Assembly: GCF_900103985.1 (NCBI RefSeq)
Contig: NZ_FNIE01000014.1
Location: forward strand, 124,001-188,000
Origin: Actinacidiphila guanduensis
GTDB lineage: Bacteria > Actinomycetota > Actinomycetes > Streptomycetales > Streptomycetaceae
Length of the DNA stretch: 64,000 nt
Direction: 5' to 3'
The translations under genes were made by a program, and so were the position numbers. Under the pieces are notes generated by a model. That model saw only the letters and a program-made list of their open reading frames with translations. It did no database searches and was not told the DNA's origin. Positions 33,767-42,620 of the stretch are shown here, piece after piece (position 1 is the stretch's first letter; each line of letters begins with the position of its first letter).

Positions 33767-34339
33767 TCAACGGCCCATCGCGTCGCGGACCTTGTCCATC
33801 ATCGCTGCGAACGGGCCGGTCAGCGCGACCATTCCGGGCTTGCCCGCGGCGGTCGGGTGCGGGTGGCTCGGGGCCATCTTCTCGGCCGCTTGGAGGCGTT
33901 CGCCCATGGTGTGCCGCTCCTCCTGCGTGCAGCCGTGCAGGATCGCCGGGAACTCCTCGGCCTCCTCGCTGTCCGCGTGGTCGCCCACCGACTTCTCGAA
34001 CTCCTTGATGGCGGAGGTGAATTCGGCGCTGTCGACGTCAAGGCCCTCCAGGTGCTTGAGCACTTCGGCGGCCTCGGCCTCCTCGGCGTTGCGCGCGTCC
34101 GCCTCCTGCGAGCCCGCGGTCCGCTTGGCCACCGGCCGGACGATCAGCTCCTCGGCGACCTCGTGGACGGCGAGCAGCGCCCGCAGTTCGTCGAACGCCT
34201 TGCGGCGCATCTCGCCGCTGGTGGTGCCGATGGTGGCGAACAGGTCGCGGATACGGGCGTGCTGGGTGAGCAGGACAGCGATCACGTCGCCGTCGGGCAG
34301 CTTGGCCGCCTCGGTCCGTTCCATGGTGGCCGAACTCAT
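33767..34339 (-). CDS. Hemerythrin domain-containing protein
   Basis: A 190-residue four-helix hemerythrin-like protein. Iron-ligand-type residues appear in LLTQHARIRDLF, LLAVHEVAEELIVRPVA, LKHLEGLD and VGDHADSEEAEEFPAI, the H-HxxxE-H-HxxxD/E layout of the family. The C-terminal 45 residues (HPHPTAAGKPGMVALTGPFAAMMDKVRDAMGR) are conserved in Streptomyces members. It may bind oxygen or nitric oxide or act in iron or redox stress. ATG 34339 has AGGAGGCAAC. It lies downstream of a sigma-factor gene on the same strand. Confidence 0.88.
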   Translation of the reverse strand: MSSATMERTEAAKLPDGDVIAVLLTQHARIRDLFATIGTTSGEMRRKAFDELRALLAVHEVAEELIVRPVAKRTAGSQEADARNAEEAEAAEVLKHLEGLDVDSAEFTSAIKEFEKSVGDHADSEEAEEFPAILHGCTQEERHTMGERLQAAEKMAPSHPHPTAAGKPGMVALTGPFAAMMDKVRDAMGR

Positions 34340-34503
34340 CGTTGCCTCCTGGTGCGTTGCTCTCTGTTCGTGCGTGGTTCGTGCGGGTGCCGCGTAGTGG
34401 CGGCCTCGTGGTCCCGGGTCCTCGGGGGCTCGGGAGCGCTTTGGATGCCTCTCGGATGACCGCTGCCGTGCGCGGCAAACGCCTCGCCGGCCGCGCGCCC
34501 GGA

Positions 34504-35385
34504 TCACTCCTCCGCCAGCAGCTCCGCGCGCAGCCGGGTGCACAGCGCCGACAGCCGCCGCGAGATGTGCATCTGGGAGCAGCCGAGTTCGTCGCCGATC
34601 TGCTGCTGGGTGCGCTCCTCGCCGAAGCGGAGCCGGAGCAGGAGCTTCTCCTGCGGTTCGAGGCGGGCGAGGAGCGGGGCGAGAGCGCGGCAGTTCTCGA
34701 ACAGCTCCAGCTCGCGGTCCTCGGTGCTCAGGGCCCGGGCGTAGCGCCGGGTGTCGGGGCCGGGCCCGTCGGTGTCGCCGCCAGGGCTCTCGGCGGGCTG
34801 GGCGTCCAGCGAGGCGGCGGTGTAGCCGTTCGACGCGGACATCGCCTCCACCGCCTCGGCCACCTCGACCCCCATCTCCGCGGCGAGTTCGGCCGCGGTG
34901 GGCTCGCGTCCCTGCCGCGCCTCCAGCCGTTCCTTCGCCTTGGCCAGCTCCACCCGCAGTTCCTGCAGCCGGCGCGGCACATGGACCGCCCAGGTGGTGT
35001 CCCGCAGGTGGCGCTTGATCTCGCCGCGGATGTACGGCAGCGCGAAGGTGGTGAACTCCGTGCCGCGGGCGAGGTCGAACCGGTCGATCGCCTTGATCAG
35101 GCCGATCACCCCGGTCTGGAAGATGTCCTCGGCCTCCTCGGGACCGCGGTGCCGGAAGCGGCGGGCGGCGAAGCGCACCAGCGACTGGTTCATCTCGATG
35201 AGTGTGTTGCGCACGTACTGGTACTCCGCGGTGCCCTCCTCCAGCTCGCCCAGCCGGCGCAGGAACGTCCGCGACAGGGTGCGGGCGTCCTCGGGGGCCA
35301 CCTCCCCGGCGTCTCGGACCCGCGGCAGCGGATCGGGGGTCCCGCGGGGCGGTGTCTCGAGGGTGGGGACACAGTGCTCGCTCAT
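34504..35385 (-). CDS. SigB/SigF/SigG-family RNA polymerase sigma factor
   Basis: A 293-residue group 3 sigma factor, longer and less divergent than the one at 25933. Region 2 contains RFRHRGPEEAEDIFQTGVIGLIKAIDRFDLARGTEFTTFALPYIRGEIKRHLRDTTWAVHVPRRLQEL; region 3 has REPTAAELAAEMGVEVAEAVEAM; region 4 has EPQEKLLLRLRFGEERTQQQIGDELGCSQMHISRRL. About 45 Pro/Glu-rich residues lead. ATG 35385 with AGGAAGC. It is 164 bases upstream of hemerythrin and may share a transcript. No anti-sigma gene is adjacent. Confidence 0.93.
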   Translation of the reverse strand: MSEHCVPTLETPPRGTPDPLPRVRDAGEVAPEDARTLSRTFLRRLGELEEGTAEYQYVRNTLIEMNQSLVRFAARRFRHRGPEEAEDIFQTGVIGLIKAIDRFDLARGTEFTTFALPYIRGEIKRHLRDTTWAVHVPRRLQELRVELAKAKERLEARQGREPTAAELAAEMGVEVAEAVEAMSASNGYTAASLDAQPAESPGGDTDGPGPDTRRYARALSTEDRELELFENCRALAPLLARLEPQEKLLLRLRFGEERTQQQIGDELGCSQMHISRRLSALCTRLRAELLAEE

Positions 35386-35804
35386 GTGCTTCCTCTCTGC
35401 GCCGCGAGTGGCGGCGCGTGTCCGCCCGCGTACGACGGGGTGGGCGGACCGGGCGAGCCGCTCGGCCCTGGGCTGAGGCGGGTCTCGTCCGCATCCCGTC
35501 CGGCGGTCCTCCGCCTCTCCGCCCCCGGTGCTCGGGCGGAGTGCGCAGGCACGCGATCACGGCGGCCTCGGGCCGGCGCGGACGTGCCTCTGCTCCGAAG
35601 CACGTCCCACGCCTGTCCCACCCGGCCCTGCTGAAACATGGCATCACACCAAGGAGCGCCCCGCCCGGTGAGCGGACCGGAAGCCGCGCCCGCCGGCCGC
35701 CCGGGTCAGCGGTGCCTGCGCCGCCGGAGGCGGGTGCCCCGCGGGCGGGCGGGCAAACGGTGTACCACGGGCATGCTCCGAGGCCGTGGGGGCACCCGCC
35801 GGAC
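35386..35804. other. Divergent promoter region, no gene seen
   Basis: 419 bases between the sigma-factor and decarboxylase genes with no supported gene. The decarboxylase frame stays open through much of it, but the translation is Pro/Arg-rich and unlike the family. Promoters for both genes should lie here. Confidence 0.4.
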
Positions 35805-37271
35805 ATGGACCATTCGCGCGCTCCCATCCTCGAAGCGCTCGCCGACTACCACGCGAGCGGGCAACTGCCGTTCACCCCGCCGGGGCACAAGCAGGGCCGC
35901 GGCGCCGATCCGCGGGTGCGGGAGACGCTGGGGCAGACGGTCTTCGCCCATGACGTGCTCGCGGTGGCGGGCCTCGACGACCGGACCTCCTCCGGGCATG
36001 TCCTGCAGCGGGCCGAGGAGCTGATGGCCGATGCCGTGGGCGCCGACCACACGTTCTTCTCCACCTGCGGCAGTTCGCTGTCGGTGAAGGCCGCGATGCT
36101 CGCCGCCGCGGGTCCGCACGAGAAGCTACTGGTCAGCCGGGACGCCCACAAGTCCGTGGTGTCCGGGCTGATCCTCGCCGGCATCCGCCCGATCTGGGTG
36201 GAGCCGCAGTGGGACGGCGACCGGCACCTGGCGCACCCGCCCACCCCGGAGTCCTACGCCAAACGGCTGGCGGAGCACCCCGACGCCCGCGGCGCCCTCG
36301 TCACCAGCCCCACCCCGTACGGGACCTGCGCGGACCTCGCGGAGATCGTCCGGGTCTGCCACGCGGCCGGCGTGCCCGCGATCGTGGACGAGGCGTGGGG
36401 CGCCCACCTGCCCTTCCACCCCGACCTGCCGACCTGGGCGATGGACGCCGGCGCCGACGTGTGCGTCACCTCCGTCCACAAGATGGGCTCCGGGCTGGAG
36501 CAGGGCTCGGTCTTCCACCTCAGGGGCGACCGGATCGGCGTCGACACGCTCGCCGCCCGCGCCGACCTGCTGGGCACGACCAGCCCCTCGGTGCTCCTGT
36601 ACGCCGGGCTCGACGGCTGGCGGCGGCAGATGGTCGAGCAGGGCCGCGACCTGCTCGACCGGGCGCTGGTGCTGGTGCACGGTGTGCGCGGCCGGATCGC
36701 CCTGATCGAGGGCCTGCACGTCGAGGGACGCGAGGACTTCTGCGGCGAGGGCCGCGCCTTCGACATGGACCCGCTGCAGGTCTTCGTGGACCTGTCCGGA
36801 CTGGGGATCACCGGCTACGCGGCCGCCGACTGGCTCCGCGCCCACCACCGGGTCAACCTGCACGTGGCCGACCACCGGCGGATCAGCGCGCAGTTCACCC
36901 ACGCCGACGACGAGGCCACCGCGCAGCGCCTGGTCGACTCCCTGGCCGACCTCTCCCGCCACGCCGCCGATCTGCGCCCGGCCGGCACCGTGGAGGTCCC
37001 GGACCCGGGCGATCTGCGGCTGGAGCAGGTGGAGCTGCCCCGCGACGCCTTCTTCGGCCGTGTCGAGCAGGTCCCCTGGCAGCAGGCCGAGGGCCGTATC
37101 GCCGCCGAGATGCTGACCCCCTACCCGCCGGGCATCCCCGCGGCCCTCTCCGGCGAGCGGCTGAACGCGGCCGTGCTGCGCTACCTGCACAGCGGGGTGG
37201 CGGCGGGCATGGTCGTTCCGGACGCTGCGGACCCCCACGTGGAGACGATCAGGGTGCTGGTGGAGGAGTAG
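35805..37271 (+). CDS. Orn/Lys/Arg-type PLP decarboxylase-like enzyme
   Basis: A 488-residue fold type I PLP enzyme of the SpeA2/Cad-like short decarboxylase group. PLP site Lys226 lies in VTSVHKMGSGLEQG; Asp195 and His201 in IVDEAWGAHLPFHP; the cofactor phosphate loop in FFSTCGSSLSVKAAM; His115 stacking residue in SRDAHKSVVSG. It opens with LPFTPPGHKQGRGADP, the classic N-terminal signature. It should decarboxylate a basic amino acid to a diamine. ATG at 35805 has a weak site. A strong hairpin follows the stop by 30 bases. Confidence 0.9.
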   Translation: MDHSRAPILEALADYHASGQLPFTPPGHKQGRGADPRVRETLGQTVFAHDVLAVAGLDDRTSSGHVLQRAEELMADAVGADHTFFSTCGSSLSVKAAMLAAAGPHEKLLVSRDAHKSVVSGLILAGIRPIWVEPQWDGDRHLAHPPTPESYAKRLAEHPDARGALVTSPTPYGTCADLAEIVRVCHAAGVPAIVDEAWGAHLPFHPDLPTWAMDAGADVCVTSVHKMGSGLEQGSVFHLRGDRIGVDTLAARADLLGTTSPSVLLYAGLDGWRRQMVEQGRDLLDRALVLVHGVRGRIALIEGLHVEGREDFCGEGRAFDMDPLQVFVDLSGLGITGYAAADWLRAHHRVNLHVADHRRISAQFTHADDEATAQRLVDSLADLSRHAADLRPAGTVEVPDPGDLRLEQVELPRDAFFGRVEQVPWQQAEGRIAAEMLTPYPPGIPAALSGERLNAAVLRYLHSGVAAGMVVPDAADPHVETIRVLVEE

Positions 37272-37301
37272 CGGCGCGGCCAGGCCGTACGAACGGGTCC
37301 G

Positions 37302-37346
37302 GAAGGGGTCCCGGTCCGCCTGTGGAGGGCGGATCGGGACCCCTTC
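37302..37346 (+). terminator. Long hairpin terminator after the decarboxylase
   Basis: GAAGGGGTCCCGGTCCGCC (37302-37320) pairs with 37328-37346 over 19 positions with a single G-T mismatch and a seven-base loop. It lies 30 bases after the stop and also faces the end of the minus-strand SDR pseudogene. No U-run. Confidence 0.75.
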
Positions 37347-37416
37347 GCGCGCCAGAACCCGTTCATGCGATCCGATGCGCCGGCCAGGATCCCTTCTCAC
37401 GCCATGCCACGCACCC

Positions 37417-38651
37417 TCACGCCCCTTGGGGGCCCTCCTTGCCCGCGCCGCCGCCGTTCCCGTGCTGGAAGCGCTCCGCCGCCCTGTCGTTCAGGGCGCT
37501 GCCCCATGCGCGGAGGCGGGCGGCCACGCGGTGGCCCGCGGCCGGGTGGCGGATGTCGTGGCCCTTGGTACGCGGCACGCCGCCGCCCGCGGAGGCCGCG
37601 GGGGGCTCGGGGGCGGCCGGCGCGTCAGGGAGGGCGCGGGCGAGGGCGCCCGAGAGGCGGGTGGTGGTGACCGGGGCGATGCCGTGGAAGAGGTCGGCCG
37701 CCTTCGCCGCCGGGGTCAGCACCACCCGGGGGCGCCGCCGCTGCACACCGCGGACGATCCGGGCCGCCGCCCGCTCGGCGTCCATCGAGAGCACGGGGGT
37801 GCCCGAGAGCGCCGAGAACCACGCGAACTCCTGCTCGGCCTGCCCGCCGAACTCCGCCTGCAGGTGCGAGTCGGTGCGCATCAGCCCCGGGTGCACGGCC
37901 GTCACCGAGACCCCGGCCGCGCCCTCCTCGGCGTGCAGTCCCTCGGCGAGGGCCGCGACCGCGGACTTCGCGCAGGAGTAGGGCAGCAGGTGCGGCACCC
38001 CGAGCAGGCCGCCGACCGAGCCGACTGGCCCTGGAGCCAAAGGGCGCGCCGGTGTCGAAAGGGAGAACACGCGCAGGCCGTGAGGTACGAGCGGCCGAGC
38101 ATGATCGACCGTCGACACCGGGTCGAAGCGACCGGAGGCGGAAGGGCGGCAAAACAGGCGAGCCGGCCGCCGGCGGGGCTGTCGCGCAGATGCGGGAGGG
38201 CGGCCAGGCAGGTGTGGAGGGTGCCGTCGAAGATGGTGGCCATGGCGGCGTCGAAGCCGTCCAGGCCGACAGCCTCGGCGGGCCCGACCTGGATGACCCC
38301 GGCGTTGGCGATCACGATGTCCACGCCGCCGTGTGCCGCCGCGGCACCGTCGAGCAGGTCGGCGACCTGCTCGGGGCGCCGGACGTCGCACACCTGCGTC
38401 CGGACCGAGGCGTCATGGCGGGAGAGCAACCGGTCGGCGGCGTGCTCGAGTTCGCCGGCGTCCCGGGCCGCGATGGTCACCGCGCAGCCGCGCGCGGCGA
38501 GTTCGTCGGCGATGAGCAGGCCGAGGCCGCGTGACCCGCCGGTGACCACGGCGGACAGCCCGTCGATGGGCTCGGGCGCGAACGGTCCGAACGAGCTGAG
38601 CGAGCGGAAGGGGTCGCCGCGGCGCTTGGCCGCGGGCGGAGCTGTCGTCAT
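37417..38651 (-). pseudogene. SDR family oxidoreductase, disrupted
   Basis: The N-terminal half (38651 to about 38157) reads a good SDR: VVTGGSRGLGLLIADELAARGCAVTIAAR, CDVRRPEQV, ANAG and PHLRDSPAGGRLA. The C-terminal half continues only in another frame from about 38025: VGSVGGLLGVPHLLPYSCAKSAVAALAEGLHAEEGAAGVSVTAVHPGLMRTDSH, to a stop at 37417. Between the halves lie about 131 bases of unrelated sequence where at most one codon is expected. The extra length is not a multiple of three, so the frame is broken. Both halves keep normal codon bias, suggesting recent inactivation. Intact relatives are about 340 residues. Confidence 0.8.
38026..38156. other. Insertion of about 128 bp splitting the SDR gene
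   Basis: This stretch lies exactly between SDR codons that should be almost adjacent. It contains an internal inverted repeat, CCGGTGTCGA at 38049-38058 and TCGACACCGG at 38112-38121, with a 53-base spacer. No matching terminal repeats or target duplication were seen. It is too small for a transposase; a MITE-like element, a captured fragment or a local rearrangement are possible. Confidence 0.6.
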
Positions 38652-38850
38652 GTCGACTCCTCAACGAGGGTGTCCGTACGGGCGGTCGGCTCCCGCGGGA
38701 CCGGACGCGTACGGCCGGGGCGGGGCCCCGCGCGCGGCGGGACCCTGCCCCGGCGCGGCCGGCCCGCACCGGCTCAGCGGGCCCCTTGCCGGGCGGCATG
38801 TGCCGCGCGAGGAGCAGCCGCGCCGCCGGACGGCACGCACCGGCTCGGCC

Positions 38851-40143
38851 TCAGCGGGCCTCGGGGCCGCCCGTGCCCGCCGTGGTTGCGGTGCCGTAGC
38901 CGGCCTGCTCGCCCGAGCCGGGCGGCATGGCGCCCTCGCCGCCGAGGCCGATGGCGACCTTCGTCCAGCCGGACTCGCGGCGGTCGAAGGAGGTGTAGGC
39001 GTCCACGGCGTCCTGCGTGGCGGACCAGCGGGTGATCAGCGGGGTGGGGTCGAGGGCGCCGGTGGCGACCAGGGAGACGAGGTGCGGGACGTAGGCGCGG
39101 TGGTTGCAGTTGCCGGACTTCAGCGTGAGGTTCTTCATGAACGCCTCGCCGAAGGGATACGTCTCGACCTGCGGCGGATAGACGCCGACGGTGCCGATCG
39201 TGCCCGCCTTGGCCACCGCCTGCACCGCCCAGCGGGCCGCCTGCGAGGGCGCGTTGCCGGGCACCCAGGTGTCGCCCTTCGGTGCCGCCTCGGGCGCGGC
39301 CTGCTCCCGCTCCCGCTCGAACTGCTCGCGGTCGGCCTGCTCGGCGGCGGGCCCGTGCGCGGGGCGCTGGGCGTCGACGCCCACGGCGTCGATCACCCGG
39401 TCCGCGCCGATCCCGCCGGTCAGGTCGCGGATCGCCGTCACGGGGTCCTCGGCGTTGAAGTCGACGGTCTCGGCGTGCTGGCGGGCGGCCAGGTCGAGCC
39501 GGTCGGGCAGGCCGTCCACGAGGATGATCCGCCCGGCCCCCTGCAGCCGCGCGCACGCGATCGCGGCCTGGCCGACGGGCCCGCCGCCCAGGATCGCCAC
39601 GGTGTCCCCGCGCCCCACCTCGGCAAGCTTCGCGCCGAACCACGCGGTCGGGTAGATGTCGGAGAGCAGCACGGCCTGCCCGTCGTCCACGGAGTCCGGC
39701 AGGGGCACCAGCCCGGTGTGCGCGTAGGGCACACGCGCGTACTCGGCCTGCAACCCGTCGAGCCCCCCGGCCGCCTCGGGCCCGCCGAAGAAGACGGTGC
39801 CGGCCAGCGGCCCGCCCGGGTTGGCGTTGTCGCACTGCGCGTAGTAGCCGGCCCGGCAGTACGAGCAGCTGCCGCACGCCACGGTGGAGGGCACGACGAC
39901 CCGGTCGCCCGGCCGGAAGTTCCGCACCCCCGGGCCGACCTCCTCGACCACGCCGACGGCCTCGTGCCCCAGCACCCGCCCCTCCTTCATCCCGGGCATG
40001 GTGCCGCGGGCGAAGTGCAGGTCGGTCCCGCAGATGGCCGATGTGGTGATCCGCACGATGGCGTCGAAGGGCTCCTGCACCTTGGGCTCGGGCACGTCGT
40101 CGAGCCGGACGTCCCCCACTGCGTGCCAGACGACAGCCTTCAC
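38851..40143 (-). CDS. Zinc-dependent alcohol dehydrogenase, formaldehyde-dehydrogenase-like
   Basis: A 430-residue medium-chain dehydrogenase. The catalytic zinc region has ICGTDLHFARGTMPGMKEGRVLGHEAVG; the structural zinc site has VACGSCSYCRAGYYAQC; the nucleotide fold has VAILGGGPVGQAAIACA. Residues about 255-300 carry a charged insertion (AEQADREQFEREREQAAPEA) seen in glutathione-independent formaldehyde dehydrogenase-like proteins. The last 25 residues are Gly/Thr-rich. Start GTG 40143 has AAGGAG. It is divergent from the UdgX operon. Aldehyde or alcohol substrate is not certain. Confidence 0.88.
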   Translation of the reverse strand: MKAVVWHAVGDVRLDDVPEPKVQEPFDAIVRITTSAICGTDLHFARGTMPGMKEGRVLGHEAVGVVEEVGPGVRNFRPGDRVVVPSTVACGSCSYCRAGYYAQCDNANPGGPLAGTVFFGGPEAAGGLDGLQAEYARVPYAHTGLVPLPDSVDDGQAVLLSDIYPTAWFGAKLAEVGRGDTVAILGGGPVGQAAIACARLQGAGRIILVDGLPDRLDLAARQHAETVDFNAEDPVTAIRDLTGGIGADRVIDAVGVDAQRPAHGPAAEQADREQFEREREQAAPEAAPKGDTWVPGNAPSQAARWAVQAVAKAGTIGTVGVYPPQVETYPFGEAFMKNLTLKSGNCNHRAYVPHLVSLVATGALDPTPLITRWSATQDAVDAYTSFDRRESGWTKVAIGLGGEGAMPPGSGEQAGYGTATTAGTGGPEAR

Positions 40144-40494
40144 GGTTCTCACTCCTTCCCCGCCCCGCGGGCGGGACTCGGGTCCACGGCCGCGTTCGGG
40201 TGCTCCGCGGCGCCGGACCCTGCGGCTAACCCGAGGGAAGGTGCGGTAAACGGTCCTGCGGGCACTCGTGCCGGGCGCCCCGCCGCCCACCGGCCCACCG
40301 GCAGTTTTCGGACGGCGCGGCAGGGTAGCCGGGGCGTATGACCGACGTCGGCGGAATCACGGCGCTTGCCCCGGTATGTTCCCGCGGGCCCTTCCCCGTC
40401 CGCTCCGGCCCGCGCCGCTCGCCCGCCCCGCCGGGCTGACCGCCGCGAGCCGTCCCCGACCCCGCCGTACCGCCCCTGTCCCGAGGAGGATGCC
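40144..40494. other. Divergent promoter region, no gene seen
   Basis: 351 bases between the alcohol dehydrogenase and the first frame of the UdgX operon. Open frames cross it but none resembles a protein family. Promoters for both directions are expected; none is obvious by eye. Confidence 0.4.
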
Positions 40495-40560
40495 GTGCTC
40501 CCCACACCCGCCGCAGTCCCGCTGCCGGCACCCGAGTGCAGCCGGGTGGTGGGCCGGTGA
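40495..40560 (+). CDS. Possible 21-codon upstream frame coupled to the methyltransferase
   Basis: A GTG at 40495 sits four bases after a strong CGAGGAGGA site, and its 21-codon frame (Pro/Ala-rich, ending SRVVGR) stops exactly at the GTGA overlapping the methyltransferase start at 40557. That start itself has no good ribosome site, so translation of this small frame could deliver ribosomes to it. Alternatively the strong site serves a longer, unrecognised start. The peptide resembles nothing known. Confidence 0.4.
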   Translation: MLPTPAAVPLPAPECSRVVGR

Positions 40561-41255
40561 CGGCCGCCGCCACCGGGGTCGCCGCGGTGCCCCCGCTGGG
40601 CCGGCTCTGGCGGCTGCCGGGCGTCTACCGGCCGCAGGCCGACAGCGCGCTGCTGGCCGCCGCGCTGCACCGCGAGGTCGCCCCCGGCGCCGACGTGCTG
40701 GACATCGGTACCGGCAGCGGTGCCCTCGCAGTGTTCGCCGCCCGGCTGGGCGCCCGGGTGGACGCGGTGGACGTCTCCTGGCGCGCGCTGCTGACCACCC
40801 GGCTGAACGCTGCCCGCGCCGGGCATCGCGTCCGGGTGCGCCGCGCGGACCTGTGCCGCCCGGGTACGGGGCTCGGCTCGCGCACCTACGACGTGGTGGT
40901 CAGCAACCCGCCCTATGTTCCCGCGCCGAACTCCTGGCCCGGCGGCCACAGTTCGGCCCGCGCCTGGGACGCCGGGCACGACGGGCGGCGGGTGGTGGAC
41001 GCGGTGTGCAGCCGGGCGGCCGACGTCCTGCGGCCGCAGGGCGTGCTGCTGATGGTGCACTCCGGGCTGTGCGGGCCCGAGCGCACCCTGGACCGGCTGG
41101 CCGCGCACGGCCTCACGCCCGAGGTCCGCGCGACCGCCCGGGTCCCCTTCGGCCCCGTGCTGCGCTCCCGCCTGCCCTGGCTGCGCGCCCAGGGCCTGCT
41201 CGAACCGGGCGAGGAGACCGAGGAGTTGGTGGTGATCCGTGCCGAACGACGATGA
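40557..41255 (+). CDS. HemK2/MTQ2-like protein methyltransferase
   Basis: A SAM-dependent methyltransferase of about 232 residues. Motif I LDIGTGSGALAVFAARLG is at residues 48-65, the ribose-binding acidic motif AVDVSWRALLTTRLNA follows, and NPPY at 117-120 marks methyltransferases acting on planar nitrogen or glutamine side chains, as in HemK/PrmC. C-terminal MVHSGLCGPERTLDRLAAHGL and PFGPVLRSRLPWLRAQGLL are shared with Streptomyces HemK2-type proteins. Start is uncertain: GTG 40557 (overlapping the small upstream frame) or GTG 40536. The next gene begins inside its 3' end. Confidence 0.82.
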   Translation: MTAAATGVAAVPPLGRLWRLPGVYRPQADSALLAAALHREVAPGADVLDIGTGSGALAVFAARLGARVDAVDVSWRALLTTRLNAARAGHRVRVRRADLCRPGTGLGSRTYDVVVSNPPYVPAPNSWPGGHSSARAWDAGHDGRRVVDAVCSRAADVLRPQGVLLMVHSGLCGPERTLDRLAAHGLTPEVRATARVPFGPVLRSRLPWLRAQGLLEPGEETEELVVIRAERR

Positions 41256-41604
41256 GCGCGAGGCCCGTACGGCAACGGGCGATGTGCATACGGCCGGCGA
41301 CGGCGGCGGGCCCGGCTCCGGCGGGAGCGGGAGGCGCCCGGCGGAGGCGGCTGCCGCTCCCGCCGGCCCCCGCCCCGGACACACCCCGGCTGCGGGCGGC
41401 GCCACCCGGGTCAGCGTCGAGCGCGGCGGCCCCCTCCTGGTGGAGGGACCCGTCGAGTTCGTCGCCGAGGACGGCACCCGCGCGTACTCCGACCGCTTCC
41501 GCGTGGCGGTGTGCACCTGCCGGCGCAGCCGCACCTACCCCTGGTGCGACACCAGCCACCGCGCCCATGAGCGGCCCGCCCGCCCGCACAAGGAGGAACA
41601 GTGA
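41239..41604 (+). CDS. CDGSH iron-sulfur domain protein
   Basis: A 121-residue protein. The C-terminal motif CTCRRSRTYPWCDTSH (Cys92, Cys94, Cys103, His107) is the three-Cys one-His [2Fe-2S] ligand set of CDGSH/mitoNEET-type proteins. The N-terminal 55 residues are Gly/Ala/Pro-rich and probably disordered. GTG at 41239 lies inside the methyltransferase 3' end (17-base overlap). Such proteins transfer electrons or Fe-S clusters. In this operon it may serve the neighbouring iron proteins. Confidence 0.88.
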   Translation: MPNDDEREARTATGDVHTAGDGGGPGSGGSGRRPAEAAAAPAGPRPGHTPAAGGATRVSVERGGPLLVEGPVEFVAEDGTRAYSDRFRVAVCTCRRSRTYPWCDTSHRAHERPARPHKEEQ

Positions 41605-42620
41605 CCACGGCCGCGCCCCCCGCCCCCGCCCTGCCGCGCGCCCGCGGCGAGCTGTCGGCGTGCGTGCTCGCCGCCCTGCGCGACCCCGAACTGCCCGTGC
41701 CCGACCTGCGGGAGCCCATCGCGACGGCCGAACCGTACGGCGACGACCTGCAGTTGGCCCTCTACGTCCTCTACGAGCTGCACTACCGCGGCTTCGTGGA
41801 CGTCCCCGACGACCGCGAGTGGGACGTGACCCTGCTGGCGTTGCGCGGGCTGATGGAGGAGCGGTTCCTGGCCGCGCTGCGGCAGGACGTGCCGGGCGGG
41901 CGCGATGTCGAGGAGGTCTTCGGGGAGTTGCTCACCGAGCCCGCCGACACCTCGGGTTCGGTCTCCCACCACCTCCAACGCGGTGGGGACCTCGGGGAGT
42001 TGCGCGAGTATGCGGCGGTGCGCTCGCTGTACCACCTCAAGGAGGCCGATCCGCATGCGTGGGTACTGCCCCGGCTGCACGGGCGGGCGAAGGCGGCGAT
42101 GGCGGCCGTGGAGTACGACGAGTTCGGCGCCGGCCGCGCCGACCGCGTGCACGCCCGGCTCTTCGCGGACCTCATGGCGGACCTGGCGCTGGACCCCGCG
42201 TACGGTCACTACCTGGACCGCGCCCCGGCGCAGGCGCTCGCCGTGGTGAACCTGATGTCGCTGTTCGGCCTGCACCGCTCGTTGCGCGGCGCCCTCGTCG
42301 GGCACTTCGCCTGGGTGGAGGTGACCTCCTCGCCCGGTTCGCGGCGGCTGGCCGAGGCGATGCGGCGGGCCGGGGCGGGCCCGGCGGCGCAGCACTTCTA
42401 CGACGAGCACGTCGAGGCCGACGCAGTGCACGAGCAGGTGGTCCGGCACGAGGTGATCGCCGGCCTGCTCGCCGACGAGCCCGCCCTCGCCCCCGACGTG
42501 GCCTTCGGCGCCGACGCCACCACCTTCGTGGAGGACCGGCTGGGCGCCCATCTGCTGTCCGCGTGGCGGTCCGGCCGCTCGGCCCTGCGCCCCGAGCCGG
42601 ACGAGGGCGGTGCCAGGTGA
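41601..42620 (+). CDS. Iron-containing redox enzyme (haem-oxygenase-like diiron fold)
   Basis: A 339-residue helical protein. Ligand-type clusters LREYAAVRSLYHLKEADPHAWVLPRLHGRAKAAMAAVEYDEFGAGRADRVHARLF and FYDEHVEADAVHEQVVRHEV carry the Glu/His/Asp spacing of haem-oxygenase-like diiron oxidases. Members of this superfamily catalyse oxidations such as N-oxygenation, decarboxylation or desaturation; the reaction here is unknown. GTG 41601 has AGGAGGAAC and overlaps the CDGSH stop. Its own stop overlaps udgX (GTGA). Confidence 0.82.
   Translation: MTTAAPPAPALPRARGELSACVLAALRDPELPVPDLREPIATAEPYGDDLQLALYVLYELHYRGFVDVPDDREWDVTLLALRGLMEERFLAALRQDVPGGRDVEEVFGELLTEPADTSGSVSHHLQRGGDLGELREYAAVRSLYHLKEADPHAWVLPRLHGRAKAAMAAVEYDEFGAGRADRVHARLFADLMADLALDPAYGHYLDRAPAQALAVVNLMSLFGLHRSLRGALVGHFAWVEVTSSPGSRRLAEAMRRAGAGPAAQHFYDEHVEADAVHEQVVRHEVIAGLLADEPALAPDVAFGADATTFVEDRLGAHLLSAWRSGRSALRPEPDEGGAR

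Noticed and set aside
38026..38156. Insertion as a complete insertion sequence
   Set aside because: At about 130 bp with no transposase, no terminal inverted repeats and no target duplication, it cannot be called an IS.
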